Positions 27,514 through 36,267 of a DNA stretch of 64,000 nucleotides are shown piece by piece. Made by a program: the position numbers and the translations under genes. The notes beneath the pieces are model-generated. The model was not told where the DNA came from. It saw nothing but the letters and a program-made list of their open reading frames with translations, and did no database searches. How positions within the stretch are numbered: position 1 is the stretch's first letter; every line of letters starts with the position of its first letter. The DNA comes from Streptomyces sp. SCSIO 75703 (lineage in GTDB: Bacteria; Actinomycetota; Actinomycetes; Streptomycetales; Streptomycetaceae): contig NZ_CP144555.1 of the NCBI RefSeq assembly GCF_036607905.1, positions 5,270,001 to 5,334,000 on the forward strand. The letters run 5' to 3'.

Positions 27514-28743
27514 ATGGCTGAGGCTCAGAACTCCCCCACGTCCTCGAACGCGCCGGGGCAGGGGGGACCCCCGCCGGTGGGTTCCACCACCGCCGGCGCG
27601 ATCGCGGTGGCCGCCGAGGCGTCCTCGACGGTCGCCACCCGCATGAGCGCGCCCCCGTCCTTCGACGTGGCGGACTTCCCCGTCCCCCACGGCCGTGAGG
27701 AGGAGTGGCGGTTCACTCCGCTGGAGCGACTGCGCGGACTGCACGACGGCACCGCGGTCGCCTCCGGCGAGGCCGTGAAGATCGCGGTCGAGGCGCCCGA
27801 GGGCGTCACCGTGGAGACCGTCGGCCGCGACGACGCCCGGCTCGGCCGGACCGGCGCCCCGGTGGACCGCGTCGCCGCCCAGGCGTACTCCGCGTTCGCC
27901 GAGGCCGGCGTGATCACCGTCGCCAAGGAGGCGGTGCTCACCGAGCCGATCCGCATCGCCGTGCGCGGCGAGGGCGGCGTCGCCTACGGCCACCACGTGA
28001 TCGAGCTGGGTGCCTTCGCCGAGGCCGTGGTCGTCATCGACCACACCGGTGACGCGGTGCTCGCCGCCAACGTCGAGTTCGTCCTCGGCGACGGCGCCAA
28101 GCTGACCGTCGTCTCCGTCCAGGACTGGGACGAGCGCGCCGTGCACGTGGGCCAGCACAACGCCCTCGTCGGCCGCGACGCCTCCTTCAAGTCCGTCGTC
28201 GTCACCTTCGGCGGCGACGTGGTCCGCCTCCACCCGCGCGTGGCGTACGCCGGTCCCGGCGGCGAGGCCGAGCTGTTCGGCCTCTACTTCACCGACGCGG
28301 GCCAGCACCAGGAGCACCGCCTTCTGGTCGACCACAACGTGCCGCACTGCAAGTCGAACGTCGTCTACAAGGGCGCGCTCCAGGGCGACGACGCGCACGC
28401 GGTGTGGATCGGCGACGTGCTCATCGAGGCCAAGGCCGAGGGCACCGACACCTACGAGATGAACCGCAACCTGGTGCTCACCGACGGCGCCCGGGTCGAC
28501 TCCGTGCCCAACCTGGAGATCGAGACCGGCGAGATCGTCGGCGCCGGACACGCCTCCGCGACCGGCCGGTTCGACGACGAGCAGCTCTTCTACCTGATGG
28601 CGCGCGGCATCCCCGAGAAGGACGCCCGCCGCCTGGTGGTCCGGGGCTTCTTCGCCGAACTGGTCCAGCAGATCGGCGTCCCGGACATCGAGGAGCGTCT
28701 CATCGCCAAGATCGAAGAGGAGCTGGAGGCCGCGGTCGCATGA
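27514..28743 (+). CDS. sufD: Fe-S cluster assembly protein SufD
   Basis: Partner of SufB in the SufBC2D complex. The 409 residues begin with a low-complexity ~35-residue extension, then the SufD mark GREEEWRFTPLERL, a β-helix core with VDHNVPHCKSNVVYKGAL and EAKAEGTDTYEMNRNLVL, and the C-terminal FDDEQLFYLMARGIPEKDARRLVVRGFF helical region shared with SufB. The start has GGAAAGCGAG upstream. Its stop overlaps the Rieske gene (ATGA). Confidence 0.96.
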   Translation: MAEAQNSPTSSNAPGQGGPPPVGSTTAGAIAVAAEASSTVATRMSAPPSFDVADFPVPHGREEEWRFTPLERLRGLHDGTAVASGEAVKIAVEAPEGVTVETVGRDDARLGRTGAPVDRVAAQAYSAFAEAGVITVAKEAVLTEPIRIAVRGEGGVAYGHHVIELGAFAEAVVVIDHTGDAVLAANVEFVLGDGAKLTVVSVQDWDERAVHVGQHNALVGRDASFKSVVVTFGGDVVRLHPRVAYAGPGGEAELFGLYFTDAGQHQEHRLLVDHNVPHCKSNVVYKGALQGDDAHAVWIGDVLIEAKAEGTDTYEMNRNLVLTDGARVDSVPNLEIETGEIVGAGHASATGRFDDEQLFYLMARGIPEKDARRLVVRGFFAELVQQIGVPDIEERLIAKIEEELEAAVA

Positions 28744-29057
28744 CCTTCGTACGCGTCTGCGGACTGGCCGAGCTGGAGGAGGACACCCCCAAGCGGGTGG
28801 AACTCGACGGCACGCCGGTCTCCCTCGTGCGCACCGAGGGCGAGGTCTTCGCGATCAACGACATCTGCTCGCACGCGAACGTCTCGCTGTCCGAGGGCGA
28901 GGTCGACGACTGCCACATCGAGTGCTGGCTGCACGGCTCGCGCTTCGACCTCCGCTCGGGCAAGCCCGACAGCCTTCCGGCGACGCGCCCCGTCCCCGTA
29001 TACCCCGTAAAGATCGAAGGGGACGACGTGCTCGTCTCCGTCACCCAGGAGTCCTGA
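28740..29057 (+). CDS. Rieske-type [2Fe-2S] ferredoxin in suf operon
   Basis: 105-residue stand-alone Rieske protein related to dioxygenase ferredoxin subunits. The cluster motifs are CSH (residues 40-42) and CWLH (about residue 61), separated by 17-18 residues. Position between sufD and sufC with 4-nt overlap to sufD is conserved in actinobacterial suf operons; it may deliver electrons during cluster assembly or to a separate oxygenase. Only the fold is certain. Confidence 0.92.
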   Translation: MTFVRVCGLAELEEDTPKRVELDGTPVSLVRTEGEVFAINDICSHANVSLSEGEVDDCHIECWLHGSRFDLRSGKPDSLPATRPVPVYPVKIEGDDVLVSVTQES

Positions 29058-29064
29058 GGCACCC

Positions 29065-29825
<761 letters not shown>

Positions 29826-29829
<4 letters not shown>

Positions 29830-31082
29830 CACAGCTGCCGGGCCTCCTCGACACCGAGGCGATCCGCAAGGACTTCCCCATCCTGGACCGCCGGGTCCAC
29901 GACGGGAAGACGCTCGTCTACCTCGACAACGCCGCGACCTCGCAGACCCCGCGCCAGGTCATCGACGCGCTCGACGAGTACTACGAGCAGCACAACGCCA
30001 ACGTCCACCGTGGCGTGCACGTCCTCGCCGAGGAGGCCACGGCACTGTACGAGGGGGCGCGCGACAAGGTCGCGGAGTTCATCAACGCGCCCAGCCGCGA
30101 CGAGGTCATCTTCACGAAGAACGCCTCGGAGTCGCTGAACCTCGTGGCGAACATGCTCGGCTGGGCCGACGAGCCCTACCGCGTGGACCACGAGACCGAG
30201 ATCGTCATCACGGAGATGGAGCACCACTCCAACATCGTGCCGTGGCAGCTCCTCGCGCAGCGCACCGGCGCGAAGCTCCGCTGGTTCGGCCTGACGGACG
30301 ACGGCCGCCTCGACCTGTCCGACCTGGAAGAGGTCATCAACGAGAAGACGAAGATCGTCTCCTTCGTGCTGGTCTCCAACATCCTCGGCACCCAGAACCC
30401 GGTCGAGGCGATCGTGCGCCGCGCCCAGGAGGTCGGCGCGCTGGTCTGCATCGACGCCTCCCAGGCCGCGCCGCACATGCCGATGGACGTCCAGGCCCTC
30501 CAGGCCGACTTCGTGGCCTTCACCGGCCACAAGATGTGCGGCCCGACCGGCATCGGCGTCCTCTGGGGCCGCCAGGAACTGCTGGAGGACCTGCCTCCGT
30601 TCCTCGGCGGCGGCGAGATGATCGAGACCGTGTCGATGCACTCCTCGACCTACGCCCCCGCGCCGTACAAGTTCGAGGCGGGCACGCCGCCGGTCGCGCA
30701 GGCCGTCGGCCTGGGCGCGGCCATCGACTACCTGAACTCGATCGGCATGGACCGGGTCCTCGCCCACGAGCACGCCCTCACCGAGTACGCGGTGAAGCGG
30801 CTGCTGGAGGTCCCCGACCTGCGCATCATCGGCCCCGCCACGGCCGAGGAGCGCGGCGCGGCGATCTCCTTCACGCTCGGCGACATCCACCCGCACGACG
30901 TGGGCCAGGTCCTCGACGAGCAGGGCATCGCCGTCCGGGTCGGGCACCACTGCGCGCGCCCGGTCTGCCTGCGCTACGGAATTCCTGCGACCACGCGAGC
31001 GTCGTTCTATCTGTACTCCACGCCGGCCGAGATCGACGCACTGGTCGACGGCCTGGAGCACGTACGGAACTTCTTCGGCTGA
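29826..31082 (+). CDS. sufS: Cysteine desulfurase SufS
   Basis: PLP enzyme that mobilises sulfur from cysteine for cluster assembly. The 418-residue product contains NANVHRGVH, the PLP lysine in FTGHKMCGPTGIGVLWG (about residue 238) and the active cysteine in RVGHHCARPVCLRYG (about 377), with the short loop of group II desulfurases that need SufU. GTG start overlapping sufC. Confidence 0.97.
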
Positions 31083-31098
31083 CGGGACGAGCGATCGC

Positions 31099-31566
31099 AT
31101 GAAGCTGGACTCCATGTACCAGGAAGTGATCCTGGACCACTACAAGAACCCGCAGGGCCGGGGCCTGCGGGACGGCGACGCCGAGGTGCACCACGTCAAC
31201 CCGACGTGCGGCGACGAGATCACGCTGCGCGTGAAGTACGACGGTACGACGGTCAAGGACGTCTCCTACGAGGGCCAGGGCTGTTCCATCAGCCAGGCGT
31301 CGGCCTCCGTGCTGAACGAACTGCTGGTCGGCAAAGACCTGGCCGAGGCGCGTCGCATCCAGGAGACCTTCCTGGAGCTGATGCAGTCCAAGGGCAGGAT
31401 CGAGCCCGACGAGGCGATGGAGGACGTCCTGGAGGACGCCGTGGCGTTCGCCGGGGTGTCCAAGTACCCGGCCAGGGTCAAGTGCGCCCTGCTGAGCTGG
31501 ATGGCCTGGAAGGACGCGACGGCCCAGGCGCTGGACGGCGCCGGCGCCCAGAAGGAGACGGCATGA
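31099..31566 (+). CDS. sufU: Fe-S assembly sulfur-transfer protein SufU
   Basis: Zinc-dependent sulfurtransferase that accepts persulfide sulfur from SufS. 155 residues with the three expected cysteines: NPTCGDEITL, EGQGCSISQASASVL and VKCALLSW; the long central region between the second and third cysteine is typical of SufU rather than IscU. ATG 31099 lies 16 nt after sufS. Its stop overlaps the next gene (ATGA). Confidence 0.96.
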   Translation: MKLDSMYQEVILDHYKNPQGRGLRDGDAEVHHVNPTCGDEITLRVKYDGTTVKDVSYEGQGCSISQASASVLNELLVGKDLAEARRIQETFLELMQSKGRIEPDEAMEDVLEDAVAFAGVSKYPARVKCALLSWMAWKDATAQALDGAGAQKETA

Positions 31567-31895
31567 GCGAGACCGTGGAGATGAAGCCGGCCTCGGAGGA
31601 GGAGGTCCGCGAGGCCCTGATGGACGTCGTCGACCCCGAGCTGGGCATCGACGTCGTCAACCTGGGCCTCATCTACGGCATCCACGTCGACGAGTCGAAC
31701 ATCGCGACCATCGACATGACCCTGACGTCGGCGGCGTGCCCGCTGACGGACGTGATCGAGGACCAGGCGAAGTCCGTCACCGACGGCATCGTCAACGAAC
31801 TGCGGATCAACTGGGTCTGGATGCCGCCGTGGGGCCCCGACAAGATCACGGACGACGGCCGCGAGCAGTTGCGGGCCCTGGGCTTCAACGTCTGA
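31563..31895 (+). CDS. SufT-like metal-sulfur cluster assembly factor (MIP18/DUF59)
   Basis: 110-residue MIP18 (DUF59) protein, the class that helps maturation of Fe-S proteins. The motif VDPELGIDVVNLGLIYGI and the conserved cysteine in TSAACPLTDVIEDQ are present. It overlaps sufU by 4 nt and ends the suf operon; a terminator follows 71 nt downstream. The symbol sufT is used in related species, but Staphylococcus SufT is more distant. Confidence 0.93.
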   Translation: MSETVEMKPASEEEVREALMDVVDPELGIDVVNLGLIYGIHVDESNIATIDMTLTSAACPLTDVIEDQAKSVTDGIVNELRINWVWMPPWGPDKITDDGREQLRALGFNV

Positions 31896-31966
31896 GCCGT
31901 CGTAGCGGCCGTCGGACCGCGGTCCCTTCCGTACCGGCGTGTGCCGGAGCACCACCCCGTGTCACC

Positions 31967-32003
31967 GGAGACGGCGGCGCCCCGCGCGGGCGTCGCCGTC
32001 TCC
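31967..32003 (+). terminator. Terminator of the suf operon
   Basis: 16-bp stem (31967-31982 with 31988-32003) with one G-T pair, 5-nt loop. Confidence 0.82.
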
Positions 32004-32063
32004 TCGTGCGCGGGGCCGGGGCCCGCGCGGGCGGACCGGCCCCGTTCCCGGGCAACGCCGTTA

Positions 32064-32077
32064 TGTACGCTCGTACA
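32064..32077. promoter_or_regulatory. TetR-type operator overlapping the SMR promoter
   Basis: TGTACGCTCGTACA is a perfect 6+2+6 inverted repeat. It covers the TACGCT -10 box (32066-32071) that sits 7 nt before the ATG at 32079, so binding would shut off the leaderless pump gene and the regulator gene behind it. Confidence 0.72.
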
Positions 32078-32078
32078 C

Positions 32079-32399
32079 ATGGGATATCTGCTGCTCGCCG
32101 CAGCCATCGCCGCCGAGGTTGCCGGGACCACCGCCATGAAGTACAGCGAGGGCTTCAGCCGGCTCGGGCCCTCGCTGCTGACGCTCCTCGGCTACGTCGT
32201 CTCCTTCGCCCTGCTGGCCCAGACGCTCAAGACCCTCTCGGTCGGCACCGCCTACGCCATCTGGTCGGGCATCGGCACCGCCGCGATCGCCACCATCGGG
32301 GTGATGTTCATGGGCGAGGGGCTGACCGCCGCCAAGGCCGCCGGCATCGCGCTGATCATCGTCGGGGTGGTCGTGCTCAACCTGGGCGGCGCGCACTGA
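32079..32399 (+). CDS. Small multidrug resistance (SMR) transporter
   Basis: Four-helix proton-coupled exporter of the QacE/EmrE/Sug family. The 106 residues have the essential membrane glutamate E13 in AAEVAGTTAMKYSEGF, the second-helix GYVVSFALLAQTLKTLSVGTAYA region and the fourth helix ending VVVLNLGG. Relatives export quaternary ammonium compounds; some export guanidinium. The ATG is 7 nt after a TACGCT -10 box without SD, so the transcript is probably leaderless. The stop overlaps the TetR gene by one base. Confidence 0.93.
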   Translation: MGYLLLAAAIAAEVAGTTAMKYSEGFSRLGPSLLTLLGYVVSFALLAQTLKTLSVGTAYAIWSGIGTAAIATIGVMFMGEGLTAAKAAGIALIIVGVVVLNLGGAH

Positions 32400-32935
32400 T
32401 GGCCCGCCGCCACGACCCCGGCCGGCGCCAGCGGATCATCGACGCGGCGATCCGGGTCGTCGGACGCCGGGGCATCGCCGGGCTCAGCCACCGCGCGGTC
32501 GCCGCCGAGGCCGACGTGCCGCTCGGCTCCACGACGTACCACTTCGCCACCCTGGACGAACTGCTCGTGGCCGCACTGCGGCAGGCCAACGAGGGGTTCG
32601 CCACCGTCCTCGCCGAGCACCCCGCCCTCGTCGACCCGCACTCCGACCTGGCCGGGGCACTCGCCGGGGTGCTCGGCGAGTGGCTGGCGGGCGACCGCAC
32701 CGGGGTGGAGCTGGAGTACGAGCTGTATCTCGCCGCGCTGCGCCGCCCCGCCCTGCGCCCGGTCGCCGCCGAGTGGGCCGAGGAGGTGTCGGGGCTGCTC
32801 GCCCACCGCACCGACCCGCCGACGGCACGGGCGCTGGTCGCCCTGATGGACGGGATCTGCCTCCAGGTGCTGCTGACGGGCACCCCGTACGACGAGGCGT
32901 ACGCCCGTGGGGCGCTGGCCCGGCTGCTGGGATGA
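32399..32935 (+). CDS. TetR-family regulator of the SMR pump
   Basis: 178-residue repressor. The N-terminal HTH (AAIRVVGRRGIAGLSHRAVAAEADVPLGSTTYHFATLDELL, roughly residues 16-57) is followed by a helical ligand-binding domain. It is translated from the same transcript as the SMR pump (TGATG overlap), so the operator at 32064-32077 would make the pair self-regulated. The ligand is unknown. Confidence 0.92.
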   Translation: MARRHDPGRRQRIIDAAIRVVGRRGIAGLSHRAVAAEADVPLGSTTYHFATLDELLVAALRQANEGFATVLAEHPALVDPHSDLAGALAGVLGEWLAGDRTGVELEYELYLAALRRPALRPVAAEWAEEVSGLLAHRTDPPTARALVALMDGICLQVLLTGTPYDEAYARGALARLLG

Positions 32936-33002
32936 GGTCCGGACCCGGGGGCGGCGCGGACGCGGGCGCCGGGTGCCCGGAGGCGGGCTCGGGCGGGGCA
33001 CC

Positions 33003-33081
33003 CGGCGTGTCCCGGGTGCTTCGTGCGTGCACCCGGCGTGTCCGGCGGCGGTTCACGTCGGGCGCTCGGCGTGTCCCGGGG
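33003..33081. repeat. Three degenerate copies of CGGCGTGTCC
   Basis: CGGCGTGTCC occurs near 33003, 33033 and, with one change before it, 33067, in the 244-base spacer before dapD. No gene is seen in this spacer. Confidence 0.55.
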
Positions 33082-33167
33082 CCGTTCGGGCGCATCCCGG
33101 GCACCACGGGGCCGCCACCTGGCGAGACGTCCCGGCGACCGGTTCGCACCCGGCGCCCCCGGCCGGT

Positions 33168-33173
33168 TAGGTT
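33168..33173 (+). promoter_or_regulatory. Leaderless-type -10 box of dapD
   Basis: TAGGTT ends 6 nt before the dapD ATG at 33180; no SD is present. Confidence 0.65.
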
Positions 33174-33179
33174 GCCCTC

Positions 33180-34169
33180 ATGACCGACACGACTGCTCCC
33201 CGCGCCACCGGCGCCGTTGCCGCCGGCCTCGCCACGATCGCCGCCGACGGAACCGTCCTCGACACCTGGTTCCCGGCCCCCGGACTCACCGCCGAACCCG
33301 GCCCGGCCGGCACCGAGCGGCTCTCCGCCGAGCGCGCCGCCGAACTCCTCGGCGGCGGCGCGACCGCGGCGATCGGCCCGGACGCCCGCCGCGGGGTCGA
33401 GGTCGTCGCGGTCCGCACGGTCATCGCCTCCCTCGACGAGAAGCCGCTCGACGCGCACGACGCCTACCTGCGCCTGCACCTGCTCTCGCACCGCCTGGTC
33501 AAGCCGCACGGCCAGAACCTGGACGGCATCTTCGGCCACCTCGCCAACGTCGCCTGGACCTCGCTGGGCCCGGTCGCCGTCGCAGACGTCGAGAAGGTCC
33601 GCCTCAACGCCCGTGCCGAGGGCCACCACCTCCAGGTGACCTCCCTCGACAAGTTCCCGCGCATGACGGACTACGTCGTCCCCACGGGCGTCCGCATCGC
33701 CGACGCCGACCGGGTGCGCCTGGGCGCCCACCTCGCCGAGGGCACCACGGTCATGCACGAGGGCTTCGTCAACTTCAACGCCGGCACGCTCGGCACCTCC
33801 ATGGTCGAGGGCCGCATCTCGGCCGGCGTCGTGGTCGGCGACGGCTCGGACATCGGCGGCGGCGCCTCCACCATGGGCACGCTCTCCGGCGGCGGCAACG
33901 TGATCATCGCCATCGGCGAACGCTGCCTGGTCGGCGCCGAGGCGGGCGTGGGCATCGCGCTGGGCGACGAGTGCGTGGTCGAGGCCGGCCTGTACGTCAC
34001 CGCCGGCACCCGCGTGACCATGCCCGACGGCCAGGTCGTCAAGGCCCGCGAGCTGTCCGGCGCCTCCCACATCCTCTTCCGCCGCAACTCGGTCACCGGC
34101 ACCGTCGAGGCCCGCCCGAACAACGCCGTCTGGAGCGGCCTCAACGAGATCCTGCACAGCCACAACTGA
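33180..34169 (+). CDS. dapD: Tetrahydrodipicolinate N-succinyltransferase
   Basis: Acylates tetrahydrodipicolinate in the lysine/diaminopimelate pathway. The 329-residue product is the long actinobacterial type, with an N-terminal domain and a left-handed β-helix of hexapeptide repeats (from about residue 165: GVRIADADRVRLGAHLAEG, then GGGASTMGTLSGGGN and IGERCLVGAEAGVGIALGD). ATG 33180 is six nt after TAGGTT with no SD, so a leaderless mRNA is likely. The pathway context is strengthened by a decayed dapA just downstream. Confidence 0.96.
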   Translation: MTDTTAPRATGAVAAGLATIAADGTVLDTWFPAPGLTAEPGPAGTERLSAERAAELLGGGATAAIGPDARRGVEVVAVRTVIASLDEKPLDAHDAYLRLHLLSHRLVKPHGQNLDGIFGHLANVAWTSLGPVAVADVEKVRLNARAEGHHLQVTSLDKFPRMTDYVVPTGVRIADADRVRLGAHLAEGTTVMHEGFVNFNAGTLGTSMVEGRISAGVVVGDGSDIGGGASTMGTLSGGGNVIIAIGERCLVGAEAGVGIALGDECVVEAGLYVTAGTRVTMPDGQVVKARELSGASHILFRRNSVTGTVEARPNNAVWSGLNEILHSHN

Positions 34170-34190
34170 CGCGGTGCCGGCATCCGTCCT

Positions 34191-34219
34191 GGCGCTCTCC
34201 CCGAGGCGGGGAGGGCGCC
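34191..34219. terminator. Terminator after dapD
   Basis: 13-bp stem (34191-34203 with 34207-34219) with one G-T pair and an AGG loop. It also lies just behind the end of the dapA pseudogene on the other strand. Confidence 0.8.
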
Positions 34220-34243
34220 CGGCGGCGTAGGCAGGGCGGGGGA

Positions 34244-35171
34244 TCAGCCCAGGCACGCGTAGGAGGCCAGGAGCCTCGTCGTCGTCCCGACGGGGGCCGG
34301 GCGGGGCAGGCCGAGGGCGGTCAGGGGCGCCTTCGTGGTGACCGTGCCGGGCAGGGACGTCGCCGTCACCGCCTCCGGTCGGCGGCAGCAGCCGGCGCCG
34401 GCGGCGGGCCGCCTCCGCCGTGTCCCCGGCGTCGAAGGCGTCGAAGGCGTCGAGGACGGCGCGCAGCGGTTCCGGCGCGACGTCGGCGACGGTGCCGACG
34501 CAGCCGGCGGCGCCGACGGCGTACGGCGGGAGGATCTGTTCCCCGCAGCCCGCGTAGCAGGCCGGACCGGTGCGGGAGAGCACCCCGCCGGGTGCCGAGC
34601 AGGTCGTACGCGCAGTGCTTGCCGGTGACGATCCTCGGGGCCCGGCCAGGCGGATCACGGTGTCGGCTCGATCCGGACGCCGGTGCGGGCGGGAATGCCG
34701 TAGAGGACGAGCGGCAGGCCGCAGCCGTCGGCGCCCTCCCGGCAGTGCGCCTCCAGGGCCCCTGCGGGGGCCTGCCGGAGAACGGGGCGGCCACCGGCAG
34801 CCCGTCCGCGCCCGCCTCCCGCGCCTCCCGCGCCTCCCGCGCCTCCCGCGCCTCCCGCGCCGCGCGGGCCGGCGCGACGGCGTGCCGGGTGTCCGCCGCG
34901 CCGACCCCGGCGATCAGCGCCGCCCGCCCCCCCCGCCCGCCTCCCGCACCGCCGTGACCAGCGCGGCCTTCTCCGCGTCCGTCGTGGTCGGCGACTCGCC
35001 CGTCGTACCGGAGAGCGCCGACCCGTCGCAGCCGCCCGAGACCAGCCGGTCGGCCAGACGTCCGGCACCGTCGAGGCCGAGGGCGCCCGAGGCGGTGCCG
35101 GGCGTGACCATCGCGCACAGGGCGCGGCCGACGGGGGCGGCGGGGCGGGGCCCGGTCGTCAGGGACGTCAT
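34244..35171 (-). pseudogene. dapA: Decayed 4-hydroxy-tetrahydrodipicolinate synthase (dapA-like)
   Basis: Reading all three - strand frames in turn recovers an almost full-length DapA. Frame 1 from ATG 35171 gives ALCAMVTP, then SGTTGESPTTTDAEKAALV, and stops at 34914 after a run of eight C/G (34927-34934). A second frame continues with AGVGAADTRHAV and GADGLPVAAPF; a third carries ALEAHCREGADGCGLPL and RTGVRIEP; later pieces give KHCAYDLLG, YAGCGEQILPPYAVG and LRAVLDAFDAFDAGDTAEAARR, and the end reads SLPGTVTTKAPLTALGLP before TGA at 34246-34244. At least four frameshifts plus a run of 9-bp tandem repeats break it. It cannot make an enzyme; an intact dapA should exist elsewhere. Confidence 0.9.
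34814..34858. repeat. Five 9-bp tandem repeats inside the dapA pseudogene
   Basis: GCCTCCCGC occurs five times head to tail. On the - strand it adds an Ala-Arg-Glu run where intact DapA has ELALAAEKAG-type sequence. Confidence 0.92.
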
Positions 35172-35326
35172 GGGAGCAGTCCCCGCCGCCCGACAGTGAA
35201 GCTCTGCTTCATTCTCCCTCAGGGGGTCCGTAAGAAACGCTGAGTGGACGGGGCTGGAGGCGGGCGCGGATAGGGCATCGCGGCCGGGGGTACCCGGGGT
35301 GTCCCCGAACCGAGAGGAGGCGGACC

Positions 35327-35746
35327 GTGACCGGGACCCTGCACACCCGGCCCGTGCGCGACGAACACCACTCCGTGGGCGAACTCGTCGGGCAGGCCAC
35401 CGAACAGCTTTCCCGGCTCGTGCGCCAGGAGGTCGCCCTCGCCAGGATGGAGCTGGCCGAGAAGGGGCGGCGGGCAGGCCGGGGCGGCGGCATGCTGGGG
35501 GCCGCGGGCGCCCTCGCGTACGTCGGCCTGATCGCCCTGGCCGGCGCGGCCGTCGCCGCGCTCTGGCTGGTGCTGCCCGTCTGGGCCGCGGCGCTCGTCG
35601 TGACCGGGGCGCTCTTCCTGATCGCGGGCGTGCTGGCGCTCGCCGGCCGCGCACAACTCCGCCGCGCCGTACCCCCGAAGCCCGAGGAGACCCTCGGCAG
35701 TGTCAGGGCCGACGTCGACGAGATCAGGGAAAGGGCGCACCGATGA
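35327..35746 (+). CDS. Holin-X family membrane protein
   Basis: 139-residue protein of the actinobacterial Phage_holin_3_6 (holin superfamily III / Holin-X, PF07332-type) pattern: an N-terminal amphipathic segment VGELVGQATEQLSRLVRQEVALARMELAEK, two transmembrane helices (about residues 55-80 and 84-106), and a charged tail. GTG 35327 has GAGAGGAGG upstream. Despite the name there is no phage context; such genes occur singly with DUF3618 genes, as here (4-nt overlap). Role probably in the cell envelope, unknown in detail. Confidence 0.85.
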   Translation: MTGTLHTRPVRDEHHSVGELVGQATEQLSRLVRQEVALARMELAEKGRRAGRGGGMLGAAGALAYVGLIALAGAAVAALWLVLPVWAAALVVTGALFLIAGVLALAGRAQLRRAVPPKPEETLGSVRADVDEIRERAHR

Positions 35747-36177
35747 CGGACACCACCGACGGGGCGGACGCCGCCCGCGCCGGCTCCACCGCCGAGCCGG
35801 CCACCGGGGCCAAGGGCCCCGACGAACTGCGCCGCCAGATCGAACGGACCCGCCGTCAGCTCGGCGACACCGTCGAGGAACTGGCCGGCAAGGCCGATGT
35901 GAAGGGCCGCGCCCGGACCCGCGCCGCCGACCTGCGGGACAAGGCCGGCGCCGCGCGCGTGCAACTGCGCAGCTCCGCCGCGCAGGCCGGGCACGGAGTG
36001 CGGGGCCGGGCCCACCGGGCCGGGGACACCGCCCGGGGACGGGCACCGGGGCCGGTCACGGAGGACGAGGTCCGGCCGGGGCGGCGCCCGCCGCCTCCGG
36101 TGCTGGTCGCGGGCGCGGTGGCGGGCGCCGCCGTCGCCGCCGGAGTGCTGCGCCGCCGCCACGGCCCGCACCACTGA
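35743..36177 (+). CDS. DUF3618 protein
   Basis: 144 residues. The DUF3618 motif GPDELRRQIERTRRQLGDTVEELAGKADVKGRAR lies at about residues 25-60, followed by an apolipoprotein-like amphipathic helix and a C-terminal glycine/alanine transmembrane helix VLVAGAVAGAAVAAGVLRRR. It overlaps the holin-X gene, so both proteins are likely made together and may meet in the membrane. The function is unknown. Confidence 0.87.
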   Translation: MTDTTDGADAARAGSTAEPATGAKGPDELRRQIERTRRQLGDTVEELAGKADVKGRARTRAADLRDKAGAARVQLRSSAAQAGHGVRGRAHRAGDTARGRAPGPVTEDEVRPGRRPPPPVLVAGAVAGAAVAAGVLRRRHGPHH

Positions 36178-36216
36178 GCCCGGCCCGGTACCGGACGGCA
36201 CCGGCCCGCGGGCGAG

Positions 36217-36257
36217 CGCGCCGCGCGCCCCGCCCCCCGGCGGGACCGCGCGGCGCG
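36217..36257. terminator. Bidirectional terminator
   Basis: Perfect 11-bp stem (36217-36227 with 36247-36257) and 19-nt loop, between the DUF3618 gene and the convergent nuclease gene. Confidence 0.7.
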
Positions 36258-36267
36258 GCGCCTGGTG

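Noticed and set aside
25693..28551. 952-codon - strand open frame
   Set aside because: It is the reverse shadow of sufR, sufB and sufD and shows no domains of its own.
35327..36177. Prophage remnant
   Set aside because: A holin-type family name alone is not evidence; no integrase, tail or lysin genes and no attachment site are present.
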